Assembly (NCBI GenBank): GCA_944369635.1
Contig: CALVXL010000074.1
Span: forward strand, 1-17,597
DNA length: 17,597 bases
Reading direction: 5' to 3'
Source: an uncultured Clostridia bacterium
GTDB lineage: Bacteria; Bacillota; Clostridia; Christensenellales; Borkfalkiaceae
Shown here in pieces: positions 7,420 to 15,279 of this stretch. Below the pieces are notes generated by a model. That model saw only the letters and a program-made list of their open reading frames with translations. It was not told where the DNA came from and did not search any database. The translations under genes and the position numbers were made by a program. The stretch's first letter is position 1. Each line of letters opens with the position of its first letter.

Positions 7420-7428
7420 TTTCGTATC

Positions 7429-8445
7429 CTATTTTTTATTGATCATGTCCTCCAGAATCTTTCCCACGCCTTCCAGCACGGAAATGACTTTCTGATAATC
7501 CATTCTCAGCGGTCCGATGACGCCGTACGTGCCGAGCTTTACGTTGCCCGCGCTGTATGTCGCCGTCACGAGGGAACAATCTTCCGGAATGTCCTTGTCT
7601 TCCCCGCCGATCTTGATATTGATCTCGATATCGTTGTCGTCGCTCAAAAGGTTTGCGATTTTATCCTTACTCGAAACCACCGAAAGGAAGTTCTTCACTT
7701 TATCGACTTCCGCATATTCGGGGTGGTTGAGGATTTTATCCTCCCCTTCCAGCACAACGTCTTCGCTTTTATCGTTCACGTAATCGGAAATAGCGTCGAT
7801 GACGCAATCGAATATCGTTTTATAACTTAAAAACTGTTCCTCGATCTCCACCGTGGCGTCCATCGCTTCGCACAGCTTTTTGCCCACAAACGCCTTTTCG
7901 ATGAGGCGGTTTGCGTTTTTAAGCTGTTCTTCGCTCATTCCCTCCGGAACGGAGATGAATTTATCGCGGATCAGCGCCTTATCGGTTACGATCAAAAGCA
8001 ATGCGGCGTCTTCCTTGAAAGGAAAGATGCTGATCTTTTCAATCACGTCGTCCCGATCGTGTGCCGCAACCGCGATGGAAGTGTAATCGGTCAGTTCCGA
8101 TATGACCTTCGCCGCGTTTTTGACCACCGCTTCGAGATTTCCGCTCTGCTCGGCAAACGCGCTCTTGATCGCGCCGAGCTCCTTGCCCGTAAGTTTACCC
8201 TTATCCATCAGTTCCGATACATAAAGTTTATACGCTTCGATGGAAGGCACACGCCCGCTTGAAGTATGCAGCTGGGAAAGATATCCCATCTCCTCCAGCG
8301 CGGCAAGCTCGCTGCGCACCGTGGCGGAACTTACTTCCTTCATATGCTTTTCCGTAATGCTTTTGCTGGACACGGGTTGCGCGTTGGTGATGTAATCATC
8401 GACGACGATCTGCAATATTTTCTTTTTTCTTTCAGATAATTTCAT
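7429..8445 (-). CDS. hrcA: Heat-inducible transcription repressor HrcA
   Basis: HrcA represses class I heat-shock genes by binding CIRCE, and its activity depends on GroEL. The 338-residue protein begins with a winged-helix domain (about 1-75). It includes LSERKKKILQIVVDDYI, the recognition segment SSATVRSELAALEEMGYL, and SQLHTSSGRVPS, which are all classical. The central and C-terminal parts form the GAF-like and dimerisation regions, ending in GPLRMDYQKVISVLEGV. The ATG at 8445 has a GGGAG site six bases upstream. As the first gene of hrcA-grpE-dnaK-dnaJ, directly preceded by a CIRCE element, it should be autoregulated. No groESL operon is in the window. Confidence 0.97.
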   Translation of the reverse strand: MKLSERKKKILQIVVDDYITNAQPVSSKSITEKHMKEVSSATVRSELAALEEMGYLSQLHTSSGRVPSIEAYKLYVSELMDKGKLTGKELGAIKSAFAEQSGNLEAVVKNAAKVISELTDYTSIAVAAHDRDDVIEKISIFPFKEDAALLLIVTDKALIRDKFISVPEGMSEEQLKNANRLIEKAFVGKKLCEAMDATVEIEEQFLSYKTIFDCVIDAISDYVNDKSEDVVLEGEDKILNHPEYAEVDKVKNFLSVVSSKDKIANLLSDDNDIEINIKIGGEDKDIPEDCSLVTATYSAGNVKLGTYGVIGPLRMDYQKVISVLEGVGKILEDMINKK

Positions 8446-8450
8446 ATTGC

Positions 8451-8495
8451 ACTCCCGTTTGGCACTTTAAGCTTTCCCGTGTTAGCACTCTAAGC
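8451..8495 (-). repeat. Tandem duplication of the CIRCE half-site region
   Basis: On the minus strand two abutting imperfect copies occur at 8495-8473 (23 bases) and 8472-8451 (22 bases). Both begin GCTTA, contain AGTGC followed by TAA or CAA, and contain ACGGGA. The first copy includes the right arm of CIRCE. The second copy provides another AGTGCCAA half-site, and its ACGGGAG serves as the hrcA ribosome binding site. A further AGTGCAA follows immediately at 8453-8447. Confidence 0.75.
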
Positions 8496-8508
8496 TCCTC
8501 AGTGCCAA
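8482..8508 (-). promoter_or_regulatory. CIRCE operator (HrcA binding site)
   Basis: The minus strand reads TTGGCACTG-N9-GAGTGCTAA. Against the consensus TTAGCACTC-N9-GAGTGCTAA the right arm is perfect and the left arm matches at seven of nine positions. It begins about five bases after the predicted transcription start, the usual arrangement in Firmicutes, where bound HrcA blocks transcription. Confidence 0.95.
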
Positions 8509-8519
8509 CTTTCGAGTTA

Positions 8520-8548
8520 ATTTTACATCTATTATATAAAGTTGTCAA
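8520..8548 (-). promoter_or_regulatory. Sigma-A type promoter of the hrcA operon
   Basis: TTGACA (8548-8543) and TAAAAT (8525-8520) are separated by exactly 17 bases on the minus strand. Transcription would start near 8513, just upstream of CIRCE. A TATAAT lies inside the spacer but is not at a workable distance from any -35 element. The region from 8549 to 8710 is AT-rich and I see no gene in it. Confidence 0.85.
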
Positions 8549-8710
8549 GCGTTTTATGTAAAGATTTTAAAAAATTTTTTACTTTTTTTACCGCGCATTT
8601 TTTCGGCGGCAAAGTTTATAATCTTTTATGAAAATATGTTTTTTGCTATTTGCCTGCGAATACCCATTCAATCGAAAAAACAAAAAAGCAACCGTATTTC
8701 ATTATAAAAT

Positions 8711-8742
8711 AACGCGCGCCCGCATATGCGCGGGCGCGCGTT
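8711..8742 (-). terminator. Strong GC-rich terminator after pfp
   Basis: A perfect 13-bp inverted repeat, AACGCGCGCCCGC at 8711-8723 and GCGGGCGCGCGTT at 8730-8742, with a six-base loop, is followed on the minus strand by the T-rich ATTTTATAAT. It lies 36 bases beyond the pfp stop and closes the murB-to-pfp gene run upstream of the heat-shock operon. Confidence 0.88.
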
Positions 8743-8778
8743 GGTTTTCGATTGTTTATTTAAGTTCGTCTCGCAAAA

Positions 8779-10026
8779 TTATTTCTTTTCCACCAATACT
8801 TTTTTCAGGTGCGCGAAACGCGGCAGGCTGTCTTCCAGCGGCGCTTTCGCTTCGCCTTGAATAAGGGGCATTGCATATTTTACGTATTCGTCGGAAATAT
8901 TGGTGCCGTTGTCGGTGATCCATTCCAGCGGAACTTTCTTTTCGGTGTTTGCCGCAAGTTCCAAAGGCAGGAGTTTATATTCGATTTCGTACTTATCGCC
9001 CGGTTTTCTCACGTAGCAGACCATTTTGTCTGTTTCGCCCGCAACGGCGGCTTTCACCGCTTCTCTGCCCGCGCGGAAGGTTTCCTCCACGTCGGTAGCC
9101 GAAGCCAAATGCGCGCCGCATCTCTGCATCAAGCTCAGTTCGATTCCCCTCGTTTTGAAGCCCGTCTTTTCCTTGATGATGTTGGCAAGCGTGGTCGCTA
9201 CGCCGCCGAGCTGCGCATGGCCGAAGCTGTCGCGCGCGCCTTCGGAAACGAGTTCGCAGATGAGCTTGCCGTTTTCGTCGTGAATGCCTTCGGAAACGAC
9301 GGCGATGCACTTGTTGTTGTTCTTCGCGCAGACGGCTTTCACGTCTTCGATAAACTTATCCACGCTGAAGGGGACTTCGGGCAGATAGATAAGGTCGGCG
9401 CCGAGCCCTTTCGCGTTGGCGAGCTTCGCCGCGGCGGTCAGCCAGCCGGCGTTACGGCCCATCGCCTCAATGACGCACACCATCGGGGTATCGTAAACTT
9501 TGGCGTCGAGGTTGATTTCCATGACCGTGGTGGCGATGTATCTCGCCGCGCTCGCGTAGCCGGGGCAGTGATCGGTGCCGTACAGGTCGTTATCGATGGT
9601 CTTGGGCACGCCGATGACGTTGCATTCGTAACCGGACTTCTGCAGGTACTTGGAAATTTTATTGCAGGTATCCATGGAATCGTTGCCGCCGTTATACATG
9701 AAAAAACGCACGTTATATTTTTTGAATACTTCCAAAATTCTCTTGTAGTCGGTATCGTCCACCGAAGCGTCTTTCAACTTATAACGCACCGAGCCGAGCG
9801 CCGACGACGGCGTATATTTCAAAAGTTCGAGTTCTTTTCTGTCCTCTTTGCCGATATCGTAAAAATTTTCGTCCAGAACGCCTTTGATTCCGTGCGCCGC
9901 GCCGTAAACGGCGGTGATCGCTTCGGAATCGAGCGCTTCGAGAAATACGCCCGCGGCACTGCTGTTGATGACGGACGTAGGACCGCCCGACTGCGCAAAC
10001 ATTAACGCGCCTTTCAGATTTTTCAT
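8779..10026 (-). CDS. pfp: PPi-type 6-phosphofructokinase
   Basis: This 415-residue protein is a phosphofructokinase that probably uses pyrophosphate rather than ATP and so interconverts fructose 6-phosphate and fructose 1,6-bisphosphate reversibly. The substrate-loop motifs are GGNDS (113-117) and PKTIDND (141-147). D116 and K142 occupy the positions that are glycines in E. coli PfkA (Gly104 and Gly124); Asp and Lys there are the established marks of PPi-dependent enzymes. D145 is the expected catalytic base. EAMGRNAGW and the C-terminal region are also family-typical. An AAGGAG site precedes the ATG at 10026. It starts 55 bases after the ATP-type pfkA on the same strand and is the last gene before a strong terminator. 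Donor specificity is inferred from motifs only. Confidence 0.92.
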   Translation of the reverse strand: MKNLKGALMFAQSGGPTSVINSSAAGVFLEALDSEAITAVYGAAHGIKGVLDENFYDIGKEDRKELELLKYTPSSALGSVRYKLKDASVDDTDYKRILEVFKKYNVRFFMYNGGNDSMDTCNKISKYLQKSGYECNVIGVPKTIDNDLYGTDHCPGYASAARYIATTVMEINLDAKVYDTPMVCVIEAMGRNAGWLTAAAKLANAKGLGADLIYLPEVPFSVDKFIEDVKAVCAKNNNKCIAVVSEGIHDENGKLICELVSEGARDSFGHAQLGGVATTLANIIKEKTGFKTRGIELSLMQRCGAHLASATDVEETFRAGREAVKAAVAGETDKMVCYVRKPGDKYEIEYKLLPLELAANTEKKVPLEWITDNGTNISDEYVKYAMPLIQGEAKAPLEDSLPRFAHLKKVLVEKK

Positions 10027-10081
10027 AGTTTACTCCTTTTTTCACTTGGTATGTATTTCGGCTTTCCGCCGCTTTTGTCTA

Positions 10082-11044
10082 TTACAGTCCGAGAATTTTG
10101 GACGTTTCGTAAAGATATTTATCGAACTTTTTCTTTGCTTTGAACACGTCCTCAAACGTTTCGGTAATGATCTTGTTGTCGCGGATACCGACGGCGCAGC
10201 TCACGTTTTTATCTTTGAGCACTTCCACCGCTTTCACGCCGAATTTGCCCGCGAGAATACGATCCGCCATGGAAGGCGAGCCGCCGCGCTGAATATGGCC
10301 GAGCACGGTGATCTTCGGGCTGATACCCGTCTTTTCCTTGATCGCGGCGCAGATCTCGTCGCGGTTGCCCGCGCCTTCCGCCAGAATGATCATGTTGGAA
10401 GTCTTGCCGCGCATACGGCTTTTCCGGATAGACGAAGCGATGACGTCCAAATCGTATGGAACTTCCGGCACGAGCACATATTCCGCGCCGCCCGCAACGC
10501 CGGCATACAGCGCGATGTCGCCGCAACGGCGCCCCATGACTTCCAGAAGCGAAACCCTGTCGTGCGAAGTCATCGTATCGCGCAGATTATTCATCGCCCA
10601 GAGCACGGTGTTCACCGCGGAATCGAAACCGAGCGTATAATCGGTGTAAGCAAGATCGTTGTCGATGGTGCCGGGGATACCGACCACTTTCACGCCGAAA
10701 TTGTTGGTTAAATCCAATGCGCCGTGGAACGTACCGTCGCCGCCGATGGCAACCACGCCGTCGATCCCGTAAGCGGAAAGCGTTTCCGCCGCGCGGCGCT
10801 GTCCGTCGAGTTCCACGAATTCAGGACATCTTGCAGTCTTCAAAAACGTACCGCCCTTATGGATGAGGCCGGAAACCGAGCGCGTTTCCATACGCGTGAG
10901 ATTGCCGTCGATCAGTCCCTGCCAACCGCGTTCCACGCCGTAAACGTCGATATTGTAGTAAAGAGCAGTTCTTACAACGGCTCTGATACAAGCATTCATA
11001 CCCGGGGCGTCGCCGCCGCTGGTCAATACCGCTATTTTTTTCAT
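10082..11044 (-). CDS. pfkA: ATP-dependent 6-phosphofructokinase
   Basis: PfkA commits fructose 6-phosphate to glycolysis with ATP. I choose the ATG at 11044 (320 residues, MKKIAVLTSGGDAPGMN); the in-frame ATG at 11056 is rejected because that segment is itself the GGAGGAGA ribosome binding site. GGDGT (101-105) and PGTIDND (124-130) keep glycines at both donor-specificity positions, indicating ATP use, with D128 as catalytic base. LEVMGRRCGD binds the sugar phosphate, and GHIQRGGSPS is the usual C-terminal-half motif. Length equals that of classical bacterial PfkA. It lies 98 bases downstream of dnaE with no convincing terminator between, so co-transcription is likely, as in many Clostridia. 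Confidence 0.96.
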   Translation of the reverse strand: MKKIAVLTSGGDAPGMNACIRAVVRTALYYNIDVYGVERGWQGLIDGNLTRMETRSVSGLIHKGGTFLKTARCPEFVELDGQRRAAETLSAYGIDGVVAIGGDGTFHGALDLTNNFGVKVVGIPGTIDNDLAYTDYTLGFDSAVNTVLWAMNNLRDTMTSHDRVSLLEVMGRRCGDIALYAGVAGGAEYVLVPEVPYDLDVIASSIRKSRMRGKTSNMIILAEGAGNRDEICAAIKEKTGISPKITVLGHIQRGGSPSMADRILAGKFGVKAVEVLKDKNVSCAVGIRDNKIITETFEDVFKAKKKFDKYLYETSKILGL

Positions 11045-11115
11045 ACTCTCCTCCATGACCTTGATATCGGAAATTATTTTATCATAAAATCTTCAAAATT
11101 AAAAGCCCTTTCGTG

Positions 11116-11158
11116 TACATTTTAAGATTTTTCGTTTACAGATTAAGATTTTTTTCGG
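11116..11158. repeat. Tandem 21/22-base imperfect repeat at the 3' end of dnaE
   Basis: Two adjacent copies occur at 11116-11136 and 11137-11158. Each begins TACA and contains TTAAGATTTTT followed by CG. The right copy contains the dnaE stop codon at 11145-11143, so the left copy looks like a duplicated dnaE tail lying in the dnaE-pfkA gap. It is probably a replication-slippage product. Confidence 0.65.
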
Positions 11159-14100
11159 AAAAACACGATTTCTTTTTCGCTGAGGATGCCCTTGAGCTCG
11201 GTCATCAGTCCTTCGCAACGGCGCACCTTGTTTTTAACGGTATAGTTTTTGCCGCCTTTATGCACGACCACGCCGATGTCGCCTTCGTAACTTTCGATGA
11301 TATCGAAGATATCCTCCATGTATTTTTCCTTGTCCTCAGGTATGATGAGCCCCAGATATTCCTGTTCGGCGGGCTTTTTGTCCTTTGTTTTGAGCTCCAG
11401 CTGCTCGATCTTGTCCGCCACGATCTGCACGTCGTTTTCCTTGATCTGCAACCTGCCGCTGATTTTGACGATCTCTTCCTCGTTCATCAAAGACTTGTTC
11501 GCCTCGTAATTTTTCGGAAAGAACACGCAGTCGATCTGTCCGTAAACGTCCTCCACTTTGAGCACCGCCATATGATCGCCGCGCTTTGTGGTCTTTCTTT
11601 CCGCCGAAGTGACGATTCCGCCCACCGTAACGTACTGTCCGTCCCGAATTTCGGTATAGGTCTTGTTGCCGTCCTCGTCCTGTTCGTAATATTCGAGAAG
11701 CGACGTATTGAAACCCGTTTTGGAAAACGCGTCCATAAAATCGCTTAAAGGATGTCCCGTAACGTAAACGCCCAGCACGGCTTTTTCCTTGGAAAGCTTG
11801 ACCTGCGAGGGATATTCGTTCATCGCGGGATATTCCACGGAAAGGGTATTGTCTTCCTTGATGATGTCGCCGAACAAACTCAGCTGACTGCTGTTTTTCT
11901 GTTTGTTGATGGCGGCGGCGCGGTCGAGTACCTCTTCGTAAACGGCGATATACTGCGAACGCGTGTGCCCGAAAGAATCGAACGCCCCCGCGTAGATGAG
12001 GTTTTCCACCAACCGTTTGTTTGTGCCGAGGGAAGCGCACCGCATGGCGAAGTCCTCAAAGCTTTTGAAATCGCCGTTGTTCTTCCGTTCCTCCACCATG
12101 GCGTTTATCGTGTTTTCGCCCACGTTCTTGATCGCCGCAAGCCCGAAGCGGATGCCGTCCCCTTCGCATTTAAAATCGCCGATACTCTTGTTGATGTCGG
12201 GCGGATATACGGGGATATTGCGCGAACGCAGATACATCAGATATTTCGTGATTTCCTCGATCTTGGTGATACGGTTGTTCAGAATCGCCGCGAGGAACTG
12301 ATTGGGATAATACTTTTTCAAAAACGCCGTCTGATACGCCAAAACGGCATACGCCGCCGCGTGCGATTTGTTGAAAGCGTATTTCGCAAAACCCGCCATT
12401 TCGTCGAAAATGTCTATCGCCACCGCTTCGGGAACGCCGCGCACGATTGCGCCGTCTATCGTTCTGCCCTTGTCGTCCACGCCGCCGTGCACGAAGATCT
12501 TTTTCTGTCGGTCCATTTCCTCTACGTTCTTTTTGCCCATGGCGCGGCGCACGATGTCCGCCTGTCCGAAGGAGAAGCCGCCCAGCGAACGGCACACTTC
12601 CATGACCTGTTCCTGATAGATCATGATGCCGTAGGAATTGGAAAGGATGGGCTCCATCAGCGGGTGCTTGTATTTGATGCTCTGCGGATTGTGCTTATAT
12701 TTGATGTAATCGGGAATGGAGTCCATCGGGCCGGGGCGGTACAGCGAAATGCCCGCGATGATATCTTCGAAAGTCGTCGGACGCAGGTCGCGCATAAAGC
12801 GTTTCATGCCGGGACTTTCAAGCTGGAACACGGCGTCGGTATCCCCCGACCCTATGAGGTCGTACGTGCCGGGATCTTCGTAACCGAGCTCGTGGAAGTC
12901 AAGCACCCTTCCCGTCGTTTCCTTTACGTAATCCACCGCCTTTTTGATATCGGTCAGGGTAATGAGCCCCAGAAAGTCCATTTTAAGCATGCCGAGCTGT
13001 TCGACCTGCTTCATGTTGAACTGCGTGGTGATATCCTCGCCGTTTCTTTGTAGAGGCACGTTGTCGGCGATGGGCTTAGCGCAGATGACCACGCCCGCCG
13101 CGTGCATGGACGTATTGCGGGGCAACCCCTCCACCTTGATGGCGATGTCGATGATCTTTTTCAGGTTGGGGTCTTCGTCGTAGATCTGCCTTAATTCCTT
13201 TACCCCGACGTTCACGCCGTCTTTGTTGGGCTTAAGCCCCAGACTTTCTTCAATGGTGGACTTGCCGTCCATGAGCTTGGTGATTCTGTCCACGTCCGCA
13301 TAGGGAATGGAAAATACCCTCCCTACGTCTTTTATGGCGGCTTTTGACTTCAACGTACCGAACGTAACGATCTGCGCCACCCTGTCCGAACCGTATTTTC
13401 TGCGCACGTATTCCACAACCTCGCCGCGGCGTTCGTCGGAAAAGTCGATATCGAAGTCCGGCATGCTGACGCGCTCGATGTTCAAAAAACGCTCGAAAAC
13501 GAGGGAATATTTCAAAGGATCCACGTCGGTAATGCCCACGCTGTACGCGATGATACTGGAAACGCCGCTCCCGCGCCCCGCGCCGACGGGAATGCCCACG
13601 CTCTTGGCGTAGTTGATGAAATCCCACACGATGAGATAGTATTCGATATAACCCATGGTGTGAATGGTATTGAGCTCGTAATCGAACCGCTTGCGGATTT
13701 CCTCGGTGATGACGGGGTATCTCTTTTTCAGTCCCGCTTCCGCAAGATCGCGCAAAAACTCGTAAGCCGACTGCCCGTTGTCGGGAATATAGCCGGGGAT
13801 AAGGGAATTATCGCGGATAGGCTCGCACTTGGCGTTGAGATCGAACACCTCCTCTTCCGCGCACTTTGCCGCGATTTCCAGCGTGGTCGCCAGCGCCTCG
13901 GGAAGATTGGGAAAGGTCGCCGCCATTTCTTCGGGCGATTTCATATACATCTGGTCGGTGGTCATCTTCATGCGGTTGGGATCGTCCATCGTCTTTTTCA
14001 TGCTGATACACATGACGACGTCCTGTATCTCCGCGTCCGAACGCTCGGCATAATGCACGTCGTTGGTCGCCACCAGCTTTATCCCCGTCTCCTTGGAAAG

Positions 14101-14664
14101 GCGAATCAGCATCGGATTGATGTATTTTTGTTCTTCCAGCCCGTGATCCTGAATTTCGAGGTAAAAATCATCCCCGAAGATATCGCGCATGGAAAGCGCA
14201 AACTTTTTCGCGCCCTCGTAATCGTTGCGGAGCAATCGCTTTGCCACCCTGCCCGCAAGGCAGGCGGAAAGGCACACAAGCCCCTCGCTGTGTTCTTTTA
14301 AAAGATTATAATCGATACGCGGCTTGTAATAAAACCCGTCCACATAGGCGATGGAATCGAGTTTTACGAGGTTTTTATACCCCTTTTTATTTTTGCAAAG
14401 CAAAATAAGGTGATCGGTTTCGTCCCGCCCAGCTTTGTTCTTGTAATCGTCGCAGGCATACATTTCGCAGCCTATGATCGCCTGCATGCCGAGTTTTTTC
14501 GCCTCTTCCGCAAAGGTCAGCGTGCCGAACATGTTGCCGTGGTCGGTAATCGCCACCGCTTTCATGCCCTTGGCTTTCGCCACTTTGAAAACTTCTTTCA
14601 GGCGCGTAGCGCCGTCGAGCAGGGAATATTCCGTATGTAAATGCAAATGTACAAAATCGCTCAT
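11143..14664 (-). CDS. dnaE: DNA polymerase III subunit alpha
   Basis: DnaE is a C-family replicative polymerase. The 1173-residue protein starts with a PHP domain (HLHTEYSLLDG near residues 8-18, TDHG around 40-43, GCEMY around 65-69, H85, and NDVHY around 201-205). These metal-ligand positions look intact, so PHP-associated exonuclease activity is possible. The palm holds PDFDID (402-407) and KMDFLGL with D563, matching the catalytic aspartates of the family. GAGRGSGVSS and FNKSHAAAYAVLAYQTAFLKKYYP are conserved polymerase segments. A C-terminal OB fold (VTVGGIVTSAERKTTKRGDHMAVLKVED) precedes a short tail domain. Length and layout fit the DnaE1 type. It starts 11 bases after the YcxB-like gene. 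PolC, the other Gram-positive polymerase, is not in the window. Confidence 0.97.
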   Translation of the reverse strand: MSDFVHLHLHTEYSLLDGATRLKEVFKVAKAKGMKAVAITDHGNMFGTLTFAEEAKKLGMQAIIGCEMYACDDYKNKAGRDETDHLILLCKNKKGYKNLVKLDSIAYVDGFYYKPRIDYNLLKEHSEGLVCLSACLAGRVAKRLLRNDYEGAKKFALSMRDIFGDDFYLEIQDHGLEEQKYINPMLIRLSKETGIKLVATNDVHYAERSDAEIQDVVMCISMKKTMDDPNRMKMTTDQMYMKSPEEMAATFPNLPEALATTLEIAAKCAEEEVFDLNAKCEPIRDNSLIPGYIPDNGQSAYEFLRDLAEAGLKKRYPVITEEIRKRFDYELNTIHTMGYIEYYLIVWDFINYAKSVGIPVGAGRGSGVSSIIAYSVGITDVDPLKYSLVFERFLNIERVSMPDFDIDFSDERRGEVVEYVRRKYGSDRVAQIVTFGTLKSKAAIKDVGRVFSIPYADVDRITKLMDGKSTIEESLGLKPNKDGVNVGVKELRQIYDEDPNLKKIIDIAIKVEGLPRNTSMHAAGVVICAKPIADNVPLQRNGEDITTQFNMKQVEQLGMLKMDFLGLITLTDIKKAVDYVKETTGRVLDFHELGYEDPGTYDLIGSGDTDAVFQLESPGMKRFMRDLRPTTFEDIIAGISLYRPGPMDSIPDYIKYKHNPQSIKYKHPLMEPILSNSYGIMIYQEQVMEVCRSLGGFSFGQADIVRRAMGKKNVEEMDRQKKIFVHGGVDDKGRTIDGAIVRGVPEAVAIDIFDEMAGFAKYAFNKSHAAAYAVLAYQTAFLKKYYPNQFLAAILNNRITKIEEITKYLMYLRSRNIPVYPPDINKSIGDFKCEGDGIRFGLAAIKNVGENTINAMVEERKNNGDFKSFEDFAMRCASLGTNKRLVENLIYAGAFDSFGHTRSQYIAVYEEVLDRAAAINKQKNSSQLSLFGDIIKEDNTLSVEYPAMNEYPSQVKLSKEKAVLGVYVTGHPLSDFMDAFSKTGFNTSLLEYYEQDEDGNKTYTEIRDGQYVTVGGIVTSAERKTTKRGDHMAVLKVEDVYGQIDCVFFPKNYEANKSLMNEEEIVKISGRLQIKENDVQIVADKIEQLELKTKDKKPAEQEYLGLIIPEDKEKYMEDIFDIIESYEGDIGVVVHKGGKNYTVKNKVRRCEGLMTELKGILSEKEIVFFRKKS

Positions 14665-14675
14665 TTTCTCTTCCG

Positions 14676-15266
14676 TTATTTCAATTTATCCGCGCCCTTC
14701 ACGCCCGCGCGGCAAAGCCTTTTTATCAATTTTTCCCTTTCTTCTCCGCTCAGATCTTCCGCTTTGATTGCAAAGGCGGAAGCGGGATTGATATAGAGCA
14801 AGTAATGCCCGTTGTTCATCATCTTAACTTTTTTCAAATCGGAATATTTCAGCGCGGACTTTGCGAAAAACGCCCCCGCCTTTTTCGTTTCGACGGTAAA
14901 TTCCGTTTCCCCGAACCCATAAAAATTTTCCAGCTCCTGTCCCGCAAGATTTTTCACGTTGTTTTTCATCGCGATGGTAAACACCAGCCCCACGCCGAAG
15001 GGAACGGCAAACGCCAGCAAAACGTTGACCCACGGCCCCTCGATCAAGGTCCCCAGCACGAGATAGACGAGCAAACCTGCCGCGCCGACGATGCACGCGC
15101 CCAAAAACACGCGGTACAGATTTTTCTGCACTTCCTTCTGCCGCGCCGCGTCGACTTTCAGCGAACAGCGGATAATTTCTTCTTTATCCGCGGCATTTTC
15201 CCCGCTCACTTCCGCCGCGCCTTCGTTTCCGACGATAATCTCTTTGTTTTTTTCTCTTTCTTCCAT
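14676..15266 (-). CDS. Two-span membrane protein with YcxB-like C-terminal domain
   Basis: This 196-residue protein has no firm functional assignment. A charged N-terminus (about 1-50) is followed by two hydrophobic segments, roughly 53-75 and 79-100, separated by a short polar turn. A soluble C-terminal domain of about 90 residues then carries an aromatic/hydrophobic pattern (ALKYSDLKKVKMMNNGHYLLYI, then ASAFAIKAEDLS) resembling YcxB-like proteins. Such proteins are widespread in Firmicutes and of unknown function. The likely topology places both ends in the cytoplasm. A GGGGA site precedes the ATG at 15266. It sits 13 bases after whiA and 11 before dnaE, so it is co-transcribed with both. 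The domain call is from pattern recognition only. Confidence 0.75.
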   Translation of the reverse strand: MEEREKNKEIIVGNEGAAEVSGENAADKEEIIRCSLKVDAARQKEVQKNLYRVFLGACIVGAAGLLVYLVLGTLIEGPWVNVLLAFAVPFGVGLVFTIAMKNNVKNLAGQELENFYGFGETEFTVETKKAGAFFAKSALKYSDLKKVKMMNNGHYLLYINPASAFAIKAEDLSGEEREKLIKRLCRAGVKGADKLK

Positions 15267-15279
15267 GATTTATCTTCCC

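Noticed and set aside
8628..8864. Plus-strand frame starting near a TATAAT at 8617-8622
   Set aside because: There is no matching -35 element or ribosome binding site, and the frame runs through the pfp terminator hairpin and into pfp.
8809..10005. Long plus-strand open frame (398 codons) opposite pfp
   Set aside because: Antisense shadow of a clearly conserved phosphofructokinase; the translation resembles no family and there is no promoter support.
10059..10071. Small CGGC/GCCG inverted repeat between pfkA and pfp as a terminator
   Set aside because: The stem has only four pairs and no U-tract; read-through into pfp is more likely.
11752..13053. Long plus-strand open frame (433 codons) opposite dnaE
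   Set aside because: It is the antisense shadow of dnaE, with a histidine/arginine/phenylalanine-rich low-quality translation and no recognisable domain or ribosome binding site.
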